34,441 bases of DNA from Candidatus Liminaster caballi (GCA_018065085.1 JAGHUA010000033.1:1-34441); one strand, 5' to 3'. Positions 8,079 through 17,233 are shown, counted from the stretch's first letter. The notes: generated by a model from the letters alone, not told the origin. Numbers and translations: made by a program.

Positions 8079-8659
8079 ATATAATTGAAACAAGCATACC
8101 GGGAGTGTTTATTTTCGAGCCACGCGTGTTCAACGATGCTCGCGGCTATTTCTTCGAGTCGTTCTCTCAGCGCGAGTTCGACGAGAAGGTGGCTCCACTC
8201 ATCGGCCATACCATCCACTTCGTGCAGGACAACGAGTCGATGTCGTCATACGGTGTGATGCGCGGCCTTCACTATCAGCGTATGCCTTACACCCAGACCA
8301 AGCTGGTGCGCTGTGTCAAGGGAGCCGTGCTCGATGTGGCTGTGGATATCCGCAAGGGCAGTCCGACGTTCGGTCAGCATGTTGCTGTGGAACTCACAGC
8401 CGAGAACCATCGTATGTTCTTTGTGCCACGCGGTTTTGCCCATGGCTTTGCCGTGCTGTCAGAGACTGCGGTGTTCCAGTATAAGTGTGATGAGTTCTAT
8501 CACCCGGAGGCAGATGCCGGCATAAGCCTGCTGGACGAGAGCCTCGGCATCGACTGGCGCATACCTGTCAAGGACGCCATTCTGAGCGAGAAGGATACGC
8601 GCCATGCATGCCTGCGTGACTCGGTTCTCGACTTCGACATCAACGACAAGTTGTATTGA
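8075..8659 (+). CDS. rfbC: dTDP-4-dehydrorhamnose 3,5-epimerase
   Basis: 194 residues starting MNIIETSIPGVFIFEPRVF. The family signatures are present: DARGYFFESF, VQDNESMSSYGVMRGLHYQ with the catalytic His of GLHYQ, LVRCVKGAVLDVAVDIRKGSPTFG and FVPRGFAHGF. It converts dTDP-4-keto-6-deoxyglucose to dTDP-4-keto-rhamnose in dTDP-L-rhamnose synthesis in the cytoplasm. The ATG at 8075 overlaps the upstream stop; an in-frame ATG at 8042 would overlap the barrel gene by more and adds residues absent from the family. rfbD follows 34 bases later. rfbA and rfbB are not in the window. Confidence 0.95.
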   Translation: MNIIETSIPGVFIFEPRVFNDARGYFFESFSQREFDEKVAPLIGHTIHFVQDNESMSSYGVMRGLHYQRMPYTQTKLVRCVKGAVLDVAVDIRKGSPTFGQHVAVELTAENHRMFFVPRGFAHGFAVLSETAVFQYKCDEFYHPEADAGISLLDESLGIDWRIPVKDAILSEKDTRHACLRDSVLDFDINDKLY

Positions 8660-8693
8660 TCCAATCCAATAACCACATTCATCCTCACATTCC

Positions 8694-9602
8694 ATGACAA
8701 TCCTCGTCACAGGAGCCAACGGACAGCTTGGCAATGAGATGCGCATCGTGGCGCAAACTTCGGCACACAGCTATATTTTCACCGACGTAAACGAGGTGGA
8801 CGGTCTGCCCACCACATATCTTGATATCACCGACCTCGATTCCGTGCGTCGTATGGTGACTGACAATGGCGTGAATGTCATCGTCAACTGTGCGGCATAC
8901 ACCAACGTCGATGCTGCCGAGAGCAACGAGTCCCTGGCAGAGAAACTCAATGCCACAGCGCCAGAGAACCTTGCCGTGGCAATGCGTGAAGCGGGCGGTC
9001 TGCTCGTGCAGATCTCGACCGACTATGTGTTCGGCAAGGAACCGTACAACACCCCATGCCGCGAGGATCAGCAAGGCACGCCTACCGGAGTCTATGGACT
9101 GACCAAACTGCATGGCGAACGGAAAATCATGGCTACAGGATGTGACCACGTCATCATCCGTACGGCATGGCTCTATTCCGAGTTTGGCAAGAACTTCTGC
9201 AAGACCATGCTCAACCTCACAGCCACCAAGCCGCAGCTCAAGGTGGTGTTCGATCAGGTAGGCACTCCTACCTATGCGCTCGATCTTGCCAGGGCCATAG
9301 CCGTTGTCATTGACGATTACTCGTCGCAGCCGGCAGGAGAGCGCTATCCGAAGACGGGCGTCTATCACTATTCCAACGAGGGCGTGTGCTCATGGTTCGA
9401 CTTCACGCGCATGATTGCCGAATACAGCGGACAGACATCGTGCGATGTGCAGCCTTGCCACAGCAACGAGTTCCCATCGCCTGTCACACGTCCGTCTTAC
9501 TCCGTGCTCGATAAGACCAAGATCAAGCAGACTTTCGGCATTGCTGTCCCTTACTGGACGGAATCGCTTCGCCGCTGCATTGCCAACCTTCAATCCAAGT
9601 AA
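8694..9602 (+). CDS. rfbD: dTDP-4-dehydrorhamnose reductase
   Basis: 302 residues, an extended short-chain dehydrogenase. MTILVTGANGQLGNEM is the NAD(P)-binding GxxGxxG motif; VIVNCAAYTNVDAAE, STDYVFG and YGLTKLHGE (YxxxK catalytic pair) follow. FDQVGTPTYALDLA and RPSYSVLDKTK are typical RmlD signatures. It reduces dTDP-4-keto-L-rhamnose to dTDP-L-rhamnose, the last step of the pathway, and supplies rhamnose for surface polysaccharide. It follows rfbC in the same operon and precedes glf by 4 bases. Confidence 0.95.
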   Translation: MTILVTGANGQLGNEMRIVAQTSAHSYIFTDVNEVDGLPTTYLDITDLDSVRRMVTDNGVNVIVNCAAYTNVDAAESNESLAEKLNATAPENLAVAMREAGGLLVQISTDYVFGKEPYNTPCREDQQGTPTGVYGLTKLHGERKIMATGCDHVIIRTAWLYSEFGKNFCKTMLNLTATKPQLKVVFDQVGTPTYALDLARAIAVVIDDYSSQPAGERYPKTGVYHYSNEGVCSWFDFTRMIAEYSGQTSCDVQPCHSNEFPSPVTRPSYSVLDKTKIKQTFGIAVPYWTESLRRCIANLQSK

Positions 9603-9606
9603 CACC

Positions 9607-10740
9607 ATGTATGACTATCTGATTGTCGGATCCGGACTCTTTGGTGCCACTTTTGCCCATCAGGCGGCAAAGGCAGGCAAGCGCTGCCTCGTCATTGACA
9701 AGCGTCCGCATCTTGGCGGCAATGTCTATTGCGAGAAGGTGGAGGGCATCAACGTGCATAAATACGGCGCGCATATCTTCCATACGTCCAATCGCGAGGT
9801 GTGGGACTTTGTCAACACGCTTGTCGAATTCAACCGCTATACCAACTGCCCCGTGGCCAACTATAAGGGCCGTCTTTTCAACCTTCCGTTCAATATGAAC
9901 ACGTTCAACGCCCTGTGGGGGGTGCAGACGCCGCAGGAGGCAATGGCAAAGATCGAGTCGCAGAAGGCCGAGGCTGTGGCAGCGTTGGGCGGACGCGAAC
10001 CTCAGAACCTTGAGGAACAGGCGCTGTGTCTTGTGGGTCGCGATGTGTTCGAGATTCTTATCAAGGAATACACCGAGAAGCAGTGGGGACGTCCGTGCAG
10101 CGAACTGCCGGCATTCATCATCAAGCGTCTGCCCGTGCGCCTTGTGTTCGACAATAACTATTTCAATGACCTCTATCAGGGCATACCTGCCGGCGGCTAC
10201 AACCTGCTCATCGACCGCCTGCTTGAAGGCATCGAGTGCAAGACATCGACCGACTTCTTCACGTCGGAATACAAGGACTGGCAACGCTTTGCCCATCATC
10301 TTGTCTATACAGGTCCCATCGACCAGTATTTCGACTATCGGTTCGGCAAGCTCGACTGGCGTACGGTCTCGTTCCGTACACGTGTGGAGCCTGTGCCAAA
10401 CTATCAGGGCAACGCCGTGGTCAACTATACGAGCCATGAGAAACCATACACACGCGTCATCGAGCATAAGCATTTCGAGATGTTCGGCCAGCAGGTCTAT
10501 GACTGTCCTGTGAGCGTGGTGAGCGAAGAGTATTCGACCGAATACCGTGAGGGCATGGAACCTTACTATCCGGTCAATGACGAACGAAACAACAGCCTGG
10601 CAACGCAGTATCGCGAGCTCGCGGCAGCCGAACATGATGTGATCTTCGGCGGACGTCTGGCAGAATACCGCTATTATGACATGGCTCCAGTAATTGAGAG
10701 TGCATTGAACCGAGCAGCATCCTCCTTATATAATATATAA
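9607..10740 (+). CDS. glf: UDP-galactopyranose mutase
   Basis: 377 residues beginning MYDYLIVGSGLFGATFAHQ, an FAD-binding GxGxxG fold, then KRPHLGGNVYCE, HKYGAHIFHTSN and the GLF domain (NLPFNMNTFNALWG, EYTEKQWGRP, RLPVRLVFDNNYFNDLYQG). It interconverts UDP-galactopyranose and UDP-galactofuranose using reduced FAD, giving Galf for glycans. I start at 9607; the frame is open further upstream but that part overlaps rfbD and is not family-like. Four bases after rfbD and one base before kdsD, so clearly co-transcribed. Length is normal for bacterial Glf. Confidence 0.96.
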   Translation: MYDYLIVGSGLFGATFAHQAAKAGKRCLVIDKRPHLGGNVYCEKVEGINVHKYGAHIFHTSNREVWDFVNTLVEFNRYTNCPVANYKGRLFNLPFNMNTFNALWGVQTPQEAMAKIESQKAEAVAALGGREPQNLEEQALCLVGRDVFEILIKEYTEKQWGRPCSELPAFIIKRLPVRLVFDNNYFNDLYQGIPAGGYNLLIDRLLEGIECKTSTDFFTSEYKDWQRFAHHLVYTGPIDQYFDYRFGKLDWRTVSFRTRVEPVPNYQGNAVVNYTSHEKPYTRVIEHKHFEMFGQQVYDCPVSVVSEEYSTEYREGMEPYYPVNDERNNSLATQYRELAAAEHDVIFGGRLAEYRYYDMAPVIESALNRAASSLYNI

Positions 10741-10741
10741 T

Positions 10742-11719
10742 ATGAGTGAAATCCTAGAAACCGGCATAAACTGCCTTCGCGCTGAGTCGCAGGCAATCCT
10801 CGATCTTATCCCACGAATGGGAGAGGAGTTCGAGCAGGCTGTGAACCTTATCTTCGACTGTAAAGGCAAGGTGATAGTGACAGGAGTGGGCAAGTCTGGC
10901 CATATCGGCAGCAAGATAGCCGCAACTCTGGCATCGACCGGTACGCCATCGTTCTATCTTAATCCGCTTGACGCATATCATGGCGATCTTGGCATGATTG
11001 CTCAGGGCGATGTGGTGATGGCGATCTCCTACAGCGGCAACACCGACGAACTTCTCCGCTTCGTGCCGCTCATCCTCGAACGTAATATCCCGATCATCGG
11101 CATTTCAGGCAATCCCGAGTCCCTGCTTGCCCGTTATTCGCGCGTTCACCTCAATATAGCCGTGAGCCGCGAGGCCGATCCGCTGAACCTTGCTCCGACA
11201 TCGAGCACCACCGCCACCCTTGCCATGGGCGATGCGTTGGCAAGCGCCTTGATGCGTCTGCGTGGATTCGGCGATAGCGACTTTGCCCGTTTCCATCCAG
11301 GAGGAAGCCTTGGCAAACGTCTGCTGGGACGTGTGCGCGACTTCATGGCCACCGAGGATCTGCCGACATGGACCGTCCGGCCATCGGACATGCTCTCTGA
11401 TGTTATCATCCGCATCAGTCAGGGCAAGAAGGGCCTCGTTGTGGCTCTCGATGCCGATGCCGACACTCCGTTGGCTGAGGGTCAAGTGGCAGGCATCATC
11501 ACCGACGGCGATGTGCGTCGCGCCATGCAGAAACACCGCGAGGCATTCTTCTCGTTGCGTGTGTCAGACATCATGAGCCGAAATCCTAAGCGCATTCATG
11601 CCGACGACAAGATCTCTGCCGCTGCCGATGTGATGTTGCGTAACTCGATCCACGCGCTTATCGTGCTCGACCGCAATGACCATTTCTGCGGCATCATCGA
11701 CTACTTTGCCTGCGTCTGA
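10742..11719 (+). CDS. kdsD: D-arabinose 5-phosphate isomerase (KpsF/GutQ family)
   Basis: 325 residues. The SIS domain covers about 35-170 (KGKVIVTGVGKSGHIGSKIA, STGTPSFYLNPLDAYHGDLG, ISYSGNTDELL), and TSSTTATLAMGDALA and FHPGGSLGKRLL follow. Two CBS domains fill the C-terminal third (ITDGDVRRAM; then IMSRNPKRI). This is the full KdsD architecture. It isomerises ribulose 5-phosphate to arabinose 5-phosphate, the first step toward Kdo for lipid A. kdsA, the next enzyme of the route, follows after 79 bases, which supports the assignment. Stop-to-start distance from glf is one base. Confidence 0.95.
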   Translation: MSEILETGINCLRAESQAILDLIPRMGEEFEQAVNLIFDCKGKVIVTGVGKSGHIGSKIAATLASTGTPSFYLNPLDAYHGDLGMIAQGDVVMAISYSGNTDELLRFVPLILERNIPIIGISGNPESLLARYSRVHLNIAVSREADPLNLAPTSSTTATLAMGDALASALMRLRGFGDSDFARFHPGGSLGKRLLGRVRDFMATEDLPTWTVRPSDMLSDVIIRISQGKKGLVVALDADADTPLAEGQVAGIITDGDVRRAMQKHREAFFSLRVSDIMSRNPKRIHADDKISAAADVMLRNSIHALIVLDRNDHFCGIIDYFACV

Positions 11720-11798
11720 CGTGATTATACAATCTTCAGCGCATTCACCCATCCTATAATTCCTCCATTCACAAACCCTTCATATTCCTTCATTCATC

Positions 11799-12584
11799 AT
11801 GAACCCAGTTTTCATTGCCGGCCCATGCGTCATCGAATCAATGGAGTGCCTCGAAGAGGTGGCTCAGGAACTCGTGCGCATCAACTCTGCTCTCGGCACA
11901 GACATAATCTTCAAGGCATCGTTCGATAAAGCCAACCGCACCAGTATCTCGTCCTATCGAGGCCCAGGACTTGAAAAGGGGCTGCTGATGCTTGCCCAGA
12001 TCAAGGAGAAGTATGGCTTGCGTCTGCTGACAGACATTCACGAGGCATGGCAGGCAGCTCCGGCAGCCGAGGTTGTCGATGTGCTCCAGATCCCAGCCTT
12101 CCTCTGCCGCCAGACCGATCTGCTCGTGGCAGCCGCCAAGACTGGCAAGACCGTGAACATCAAGAAGGCTCAGTTCCTGTCGGGTCAGGATATGAAGTAT
12201 CCGGTGCAGAAAGTCCTGGACACGGTCAATGCCTCGGCAGCAACCCCTGTCACACCTGCCGATGACCGCGTGTGGCTCACGGAACGAGGCAACAGCTTCG
12301 GCTACAATAATCTCGTAGTGGATTTCCGCAATATTCCCGACATGCTCGGCATCGTGCCTCGTGTCATCATGGATTGCACCCACAGCGTGCAGCGTCCGGG
12401 AGCCGCAGGAGGCAAGACTGGCGGCAACCGTGAGTTCGTCCCATCCATGGCGCTCGCAGCCAAGGCTTTCGGCGCGACCGGTTATTTCTTCGAAGTCCAT
12501 CCCGATCCGGAGAAGGCATTGAGCGACGGCCCTAACATGCTTTACCTGCGCGACTTGGAAGGCGTGATCCGTTCTTTGCTCTGA
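11799..12584 (+). CDS. kdsA: 3-deoxy-8-phosphooctulonate (Kdo-8-P) synthase
   Basis: 261 residues with FIAGPCVIES at the start, then IFKASFDKANRTSISSYRGPG, LLTDIHEAWQ, DVLQIPAFLCRQTDLL, VNIKKAQFLSG and VIMDCTHSVQRPG: the complete KdsA signature set. It condenses phosphoenolpyruvate with arabinose 5-phosphate to Kdo-8-phosphate in the cytoplasm. The NIKKAQF and RPGAAGGKTGG segments fit the family. It is the last gene of the envelope operon. No clear rho-independent terminator follows; only a weak GCAC/GTGC hairpin lies near 12640. Confidence 0.96.
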   Translation: MNPVFIAGPCVIESMECLEEVAQELVRINSALGTDIIFKASFDKANRTSISSYRGPGLEKGLLMLAQIKEKYGLRLLTDIHEAWQAAPAAEVVDVLQIPAFLCRQTDLLVAAAKTGKTVNIKKAQFLSGQDMKYPVQKVLDTVNASAATPVTPADDRVWLTERGNSFGYNNLVVDFRNIPDMLGIVPRVIMDCTHSVQRPGAAGGKTGGNREFVPSMALAAKAFGATGYFFEVHPDPEKALSDGPNMLYLRDLEGVIRSLL

Positions 12585-12743
12585 TAATTGTTCTCTGCTT
12601 TGATCGTCGTTCTCAGTTTCGATTGTTGTTCATGACCAAAGGCAAGCACAGGGAAAGATGTGCGGTTTTGTCATGTGCGCAATACATTTCGCAATGTAAC
12701 AAGAGAGCAATTTTCAGTTTTTTAATAATTTTTTATTTTTCTT

Positions 12744-12774
12744 TTTGCCGTGTTGTGAAACTGCTATAAATTTG
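12744..12774 (+). promoter_or_regulatory. Promoter of the Cys-rich lipoprotein gene
   Basis: TTTG (12744-12747) and TAAATTTG (12767-12774) are spaced by 19 bases, matching the Bacteroidota promoter consensus. A start near 12781 leaves a 70-nt A-rich leader before the ATG at 12850. The 265-base spacer around it (12585-12849) otherwise shows no gene. Confidence 0.75.
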
Positions 12775-12849
12775 CAGCGTCAAAAGAATGCTATTCTTGT
12801 GAAGACAAATAAACAAAACAACAATAAACAAATTAAAATTTAAGGTATT

Positions 12850-13071
12850 ATGAAGTCTCTTCGTGTAATGGCAATGGCTATGATCGTTGCAATGGTTAGT
12901 TTTTCAATGGTATCATGTGGTGGTAACAAGCAGGAGGCTCCTGCTGCTGACGCTCCTGCAGTAGAGGAGGCACCAGTAGCTGTGGCTGATTCTACATGCT
13001 GCGGTGACTCTGCATGCTGCTGCGACTCAGTTGCTTGCGATAGCTGCTGCCAGGCTGCTGCCGCTGAGTAA
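12850..13071 (+). CDS. Small cysteine-rich lipoprotein
   Basis: 73 residues. MKSLRVMAMAMIVAMVSFSMVSC is a lipoprotein signal with the lipid-attached Cys at 23. The mature part is an Ala/Pro/Glu linker followed by a Cys cluster: Cys 50, 51, 56, 57, 58, 63, 66 and 67, that is 8 Cys in 18 residues with Asp/Ser between them. Such a cluster could bind metal or form disulfides at the membrane surface, but I know of no family that settles this. The gene stands alone with its own promoter and a strong terminator, so it is probably a separately expressed transcript. The function is not recognised. Confidence 0.8.
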   Translation: MKSLRVMAMAMIVAMVSFSMVSCGGNKQEAPAADAPAVEEAPVAVADSTCCGDSACCCDSVACDSCCQAAAAE

Positions 13072-13101
13072 TTCAAGCACAGACATCCAAAGAAATCTAA
13101 G

Positions 13102-13140
13102 CGGGGGTGCGTCATTCATTTGGCGCACCCCCGTCGGTTT
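13102..13140. terminator. Rho-independent terminator
   Basis: CGGGGGTGCG (13102-13111) pairs perfectly with CGCACCCCCG (13124-13133) over 10 bp around a 12-base loop, followed by TCGGTTTTGTTT. It ends the lipoprotein transcript and, read from the other strand, lies downstream of clpC, which converges on it. Confidence 0.9.
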
Positions 13141-13187
13141 TGTTTCATGCAGTCGGCATCGTCAGAGTAACATTCTTCCGCGTTCCT

Positions 13188-15776
13188 TTATGCCGGGCAG
13201 TCGATAACGATATGACGGTCGATGTCGGCAGAGTCGCGTTCGGTGTCTGACAGGATACGTTCGCAGATGGCATCCTCGATGTGGGTCTGTATGGCACGCT
13301 TCAGAGGACGGGCGCCAAACTTGCGGTCGAAGCCCTTGGAAGCAAGGAAATCCTTCATGGCATCGGTCACCTCCACGTCGTAGCCCTGCTGTGCGATGCG
13401 AGGCAGAACGTCCTGCAGTTCGACGTCAACGATGTGGCGAATGTCGTCGTGCGACAGCTGGCGGAACGTAATGATGTCGTCGATGCGGTTGAGGAATTCA
13501 GGAGAGAACGTCTTTTTCAGTTCCTTCTGGATCACGCCCTCGGCAGCAGCCTGCTCCTGTTCCTGAGTGTATTCCTTAAAGCCGATGCCGGTGCCGAAGT
13601 CGCCCAGCTGACGGCTGCCCACGTTGCTCGTCATGATGATGATGCAGTTCTTGAAATCGACCTTCCGGCCTTGAGAGTCGGTGAGATGTCCCTCGTCGAA
13701 AAGCTGCAGCATGAGGTTGAACACCTCTTTGTCGGCCTTCTCGATCTCGTCGAACAGAACCACCGAGTATGGATGACGGCGTACGCGCTCGGTCAGCTGT
13801 CCGCCTTCCTCATATCCCACGTATCCGGGTGCGGCACCGATGAGTCGCGATGTGGCGTATTTCTCCATATACTCGCTCATGTCGATGCGGATGATGCTGT
13901 CGCGAGTGGCGAAAAGCTCGTCGGCAATCTTCTTGGCGAGGTAGGTCTTGCCCACGCCCGTCGGACCAAGGAAGAGGAACGTGCCGATAGGCTTGCGCGG
14001 ATCCTTGAGGCCCACACGGTTGCGCTGGATGGCACGCACCACCTTGTCGATGGCCTGATCCTGACCCACCACGTTGGCTTTGAGCACCTCGCGCAGATGC
14101 AGGAGTTTCTGACCCTCGGTCGATGCCACCTTCTGCACCGGAATGCCTGTCATCTGAGCCACGGTCTCCGAGATGGTGCCGGCATCGATGACGGGGCTGT
14201 TGTCGCGTTCGTGCTGCATGAGGCTCTGGCGTGCCTCGTTGAGCTGTTCCTCCAGCATACGCTCACGGTCGCGAAGTGTCGCAGCCTCCTCATAGTGCTG
14301 GCCGAGTATGGCCTCATCCTTCTGGAAGCGGATGTCCTCAATCTGCTTCTCCAGGGCCTCGAACGAGCTTGGCATCGTGGCCGACGACAGATGCATGCGC
14401 GATCCTGCCTCGTCGAGCACGTCGATGGCCTTGTCCGGGAAGTTGCGGTCGGTGATGTAGCGGTCGCTCAGCGTGACGCATGCCTTGAGCGCATCGTCGG
14501 TGTAGCGTACGCAATGGTGCTGCTCATATCGGTCGCGGATGTTGTGGAGGATGGCGAGCGTGTCGTCAGCCGTTGTCGGATCGACGATGACCTTCTGGAA
14601 ACGGCGTTCGAGGGCGCCGTCCTTCTCGATGGTCTTGCGATATTCGTCGAGCGTGGTTGCACCGATGCATTGGAGTTCGCCACGGCTCAGCGCGGGCTTG
14701 AGCATGTTGGCGGCGTCCATCGAGCCCTCGGCGTTTCCTGCACCCACCATGGTGTGGATCTCGTCGATGTAGAGGATCACGTCAGGGTTGTCATGCACCT
14801 CGCGCATGATGTTTTTGAGACGTTCCTCAAACTGTCCGCGGTATTTCGTGCCAGCCACGATTCCTGCCATGTCGAGCGACACTACGCGCTTGTCCTTGAG
14901 CAGGAAGCTGACCTTGCGATCGGCGATGCGCTGAGCCAGGCCCTCGACGATGGCTGTCTTGCCCACACCCGGCTCACCGAGCAGGATCGGGTTGTTCTTC
15001 TTGCGGCGCGAGAGGATCTGAGCGAGACGTTCGATCTCTGTCTCACGGCCAATGACAGGGTCGAGCTTGCCCTCGCGAGCCGCCTGGGTCATGTCGTAGC
15101 CGAAGCGGTCGAGCGTCGGAGTGTCGCTCATGCGTGTCTCGTTGCTGACCGAGGCCGCGCCTGTCTGGCGGCTGTTGCTGTCGCTGTCGCTCATGATGTT
15201 GTCGAACGGATTGTCCCATGCCTCGTCCGTAACCTCTACGTCCTCGCCCCCGTTGCTCTCCTCGTCGGTCTCACCATCGCTGACGGCCAGCGGCTTGCGG
15301 CCCTCCATTTCGAGCACGGAGTCGTGGAATGTGTCATAGCTGATGTCGAACATGCGCAACACCTGGCTCACGGTGCTTTTCTTGTCCTTGAGCATGGCCA
15401 GCACGATGTCTTCGGGCGTAATGTCAGAATGGCGCATCATGCGGGCTTCGAGCTGAGAGAGCATCAGGGTGCGGTCGATGTCGCGGCTTGGCACGACACC
15501 CGTCAGCCACTCGGCGGCGGCTGCCGTGGTGCTGATGCTGCCAGCCTCGGCACATTCGTGGTTCTGGTGTATGGCGATGGAGTTCTCCAATCTGTGACGC
15601 AGGGCATTGAGCACCACACCGCGACGGGTGAAGATCTGTGCGGTGGCGGTGCGGCTGTTGCCGATGATGCCGAGCAGGATGTGTTCGGGCATCAGGGTGC
15701 GGCTGTTGGTGCGCTTGGCTTCGTCACGGCTTGTGAGTATGGCGTTCTTTGCGAGTTCTGAGTAGCTGTTAGTCAT
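13188..15776 (-). CDS. clpC: ATP-dependent Clp protease ATP-binding subunit ClpC
   Basis: 862 residues, a class I Clp/Hsp100 AAA+ unfoldase. The Clp N-terminal repeat domain is at about 5-150. An acidic Ser/Glu/Asp linker follows (about 166-205). AAA-1 has Walker A GEPGVGKT (267-274) and Walker B VILYIDE. A short middle domain with a UVR-like coiled coil (about 475-510) marks ClpC rather than ClpB. AAA-2 has Walker A GPTGVGKT (604-611) and FDEIEKA. A C-terminal small domain ends the protein. It unfolds substrates for ClpP and acts in protein quality control. The gene is monocistronic, with a -7 box upstream and a shared terminator downstream. Confidence 0.95.
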   Translation of the reverse strand: MTNSYSELAKNAILTSRDEAKRTNSRTLMPEHILLGIIGNSRTATAQIFTRRGVVLNALRHRLENSIAIHQNHECAEAGSISTTAAAAEWLTGVVPSRDIDRTLMLSQLEARMMRHSDITPEDIVLAMLKDKKSTVSQVLRMFDISYDTFHDSVLEMEGRKPLAVSDGETDEESNGGEDVEVTDEAWDNPFDNIMSDSDSNSRQTGAASVSNETRMSDTPTLDRFGYDMTQAAREGKLDPVIGRETEIERLAQILSRRKKNNPILLGEPGVGKTAIVEGLAQRIADRKVSFLLKDKRVVSLDMAGIVAGTKYRGQFEERLKNIMREVHDNPDVILYIDEIHTMVGAGNAEGSMDAANMLKPALSRGELQCIGATTLDEYRKTIEKDGALERRFQKVIVDPTTADDTLAILHNIRDRYEQHHCVRYTDDALKACVTLSDRYITDRNFPDKAIDVLDEAGSRMHLSSATMPSSFEALEKQIEDIRFQKDEAILGQHYEEAATLRDRERMLEEQLNEARQSLMQHERDNSPVIDAGTISETVAQMTGIPVQKVASTEGQKLLHLREVLKANVVGQDQAIDKVVRAIQRNRVGLKDPRKPIGTFLFLGPTGVGKTYLAKKIADELFATRDSIIRIDMSEYMEKYATSRLIGAAPGYVGYEEGGQLTERVRRHPYSVVLFDEIEKADKEVFNLMLQLFDEGHLTDSQGRKVDFKNCIIIMTSNVGSRQLGDFGTGIGFKEYTQEQEQAAAEGVIQKELKKTFSPEFLNRIDDIITFRQLSHDDIRHIVDVELQDVLPRIAQQGYDVEVTDAMKDFLASKGFDRKFGARPLKRAIQTHIEDAICERILSDTERDSADIDRHIVIDCPA

Positions 15777-15799
15777 TCGAAGTGTCTAAAATTGATGTG

Positions 15800-15807
15800 C
15801 AAATATA
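15800..15807 (-). promoter_or_regulatory. -7 element for clpC
   Basis: On the minus strand TATATTTG (15807-15800) matches the -7 consensus TAnnTTTG, 24 bases upstream of the clpC ATG. The nearest TTTG candidates lie 13 and 23 bases upstream of it, so the -33 box is off consensus spacing. No heat-shock repeat such as a CIRCE element is visible. Confidence 0.5.
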
Positions 15808-15866
15808 GCATGTTATCTGCCAAAACATAACAAAAAGTGTGCCAAACAGTAAAAAATGCCCGCCTT

Positions 15867-15900
15867 TTTGCCATTTTGTCATTTTTAAATATTATATTTG
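15867..15900 (+). promoter_or_regulatory. Promoter of the HU / tpiA / queuosine operon
   Basis: TTTG (15867-15870) and TATATTTG (15893-15900) are 22 bases apart, slightly longer than the usual 19-21. The -7 box is 22 bases before the ATG at 15923. It is divergent from the clpC promoter in a 146-base AT-rich spacer. Confidence 0.6.
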
Positions 15901-15922
15901 CGCGGAAAAATAATATTGAGCA

Positions 15923-16180
15923 ATGACCCAGAAGGAATTTTTGTCAGAATTGCAGAAGCGCAGCGGCATGGACAGGCAGATGTGTTCGGCCCTGCTTTCG
16001 GCAACCGAGAAACTGATGGTGGAGGAAGCCACGATGCTCGTGCCCGTGAGGTTTGAGGGGCTTGGCGAGTTCGTGCCGACAAAGCATCCTGAATACATCG
16101 ACCAGAATCCCGAAACGGGACAGTCGGTGCTCTTCCCGCCACGCATTTCATACCGTTTCCACAGCGAGGTGGAACTCTGA
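15923..16180 (+). CDS. HU/IHF-family DNA-binding protein
   Basis: 85 residues with the HU fold order: an N-terminal helical pair (MTQKEFLSELQKRSGMDRQM, then LLSATEKLMVEE), a beta segment (MLVPVRFEGLGEFVP) and the C-terminal NPETGQSVLFPPRISYRF, which corresponds to the conserved NPxTG and F..S..L region of HU. HU proteins bend and compact DNA. The DNA-binding arm looks short and less basic than in canonical HU, so binding may be weak or specialised. It is the first gene of a long operon and is followed 38 bases later by a second, membrane-anchored HU-like gene. Confidence 0.8.
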   Translation: MTQKEFLSELQKRSGMDRQMCSALLSATEKLMVEEATMLVPVRFEGLGEFVPTKHPEYIDQNPETGQSVLFPPRISYRFHSEVEL

Positions 16181-16218
16181 TCGGCTCAAACAGTTTAAGC
16201 ACAAAAAAACAGCAGACA

Positions 16219-17226
16219 ATGATAGACACCACACAGTTCAAACAGCTCCTTGCCCGCACGGCCAAGGTGAGCGATGATGAGGCTTCGGCTTTTGTCGATG
16301 CTATGGTCTCGCTGATCCTCGAGCATATTGCCAAGGGCGAAGAAGTGACAGTGGGCGGCCTCGGCACGTTCCATGTGATTGAAGCCCAGCAGGGTGAACT
16401 CCGTCGCCTTGCGTTCAGCCCTGACGAGAAGATACGCGAAGCTGTGAATGCTCCGTTCTCGTGCTTCGAGCCATTCGTCATCGCTGAGGCAGAGCCTAAG
16501 AAAACTTTGCCCGAAGAGGTGGTCACACCTGTGATGACCGAAGAAAAGTTGCCCGAAGAGGTGGTCGCTCCTGCGATGACCGAAGAAAAGTTGCCCGAAG
16601 AGGTGGTCACACCTGCGATGACTGAAGAAAAGTTGCAGGAAGAGGTGAACACACCTGCAAAGCCTGAAAAAAAGTTGCCGGAACACGACAGCAGAGGTGC
16701 AAAGCGTCTCGCGGCAATCATTTTGACAGTTTGCATACTTGCGGTGGGCGCAACGATGCTCTGGTGGACAGTTTGTCACACTGACAAGGTGTCGGAAGAA
16801 GTTGCTGCGCAAGCAGTGCAGGCCGACAAGGACTCAACGGCATCTGCCGCAACACAACCTCAGCTTGCCGAGGTGCCGACAGAACCTGCCCAGACAGCTC
16901 CACAGCCTGCCGCGCCCGTCAAGCCACAGCCGCCGACACGCGAACAGCTCCTGCTCGACGAAGACGGAGAGCCGCGCATGGCCATACTCACCGATGGCGA
17001 ACGTCTCACGCTCCTGGCGCTCAGCGTCTATGGCGACAAGACATTCTGGTGCTACATCTACGACGTCAACGCCTTCCAGCTTGGCGATCCGAACAACGTG
17101 CCGAAGAACGTGCCGCTCTATCTGCCTAACCCCGACTACTACCGCATTGAGAGCGACGATGAGGTGTCGCTGCGCCGTGCCCGCAACCGCGCCGCAAAGA
17201 TTTTGAACCAATACAGCAAACAATAA
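16219..17226 (+). CDS. Membrane-anchored HU-domain protein
   Basis: 335 residues. Residues 1-90 are an HU-like fold (MIDTTQFKQLLARTAKVSDDEASAFV, then LGTFHVIEAQQ and NAPFSCFEPF). Residues 96-155 are a tandem repeat of 14 residues (KLPEEVVTPAMTEE type). A single transmembrane helix follows at about 163-184 (LAAIILTVCILAVGATMLWW) after a basic stretch, so the N-terminus should be cytoplasmic. The outside part has a Pro/Gln/Ala-rich linker and a compact C-terminal domain (ERLTLLALSVYGDKTFWCYIYDVN) resembling LysM-type proteins. Related Bacteroidota proteins combine an HU/CCDC81-like domain with a SPOR or LysM domain. A tether between nucleoid and cell wall is an attractive but unproven idea. Confidence 0.75.
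   Translation: MIDTTQFKQLLARTAKVSDDEASAFVDAMVSLILEHIAKGEEVTVGGLGTFHVIEAQQGELRRLAFSPDEKIREAVNAPFSCFEPFVIAEAEPKKTLPEEVVTPVMTEEKLPEEVVAPAMTEEKLPEEVVTPAMTEEKLQEEVNTPAKPEKKLPEHDSRGAKRLAAIILTVCILAVGATMLWWTVCHTDKVSEEVAAQAVQADKDSTASAATQPQLAEVPTEPAQTAPQPAAPVKPQPPTREQLLLDEDGEPRMAILTDGERLTLLALSVYGDKTFWCYIYDVNAFQLGDPNNVPKNVPLYLPNPDYYRIESDDEVSLRRARNRAAKILNQYSKQ
16504..16671 (+). repeat. 42-bp in-frame tandem repeat, four units
   Basis: Four consecutive 42-base units encode 14 residues each: TLPEEVVTPVMTEE, KLPEEVVAPAMTEE, KLPEEVVTPAMTEE and KLQEEVNTPAKPEK, with a fifth partial unit to 16683. The second and third units are nearly identical at the DNA level, which suggests recent slippage or recombination. 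The repeat keeps the reading frame, so copy number changes only the length of the acidic linker between the HU domain and the membrane. Confidence 0.9.
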
Positions 17227-17233
17227 ACGACTT

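Noticed and set aside
9523-10635. A 370-codon minus-strand frame opposite glf
   Set aside because: Antisense artefact of the codon bias of glf; no promoter and no family signature.
13281-15761. An 826-codon open frame on the plus strand opposite clpC
   Set aside because: It mirrors clpC with no start signal, no recognisable domain and composition explained by the GC-rich third positions of clpC.
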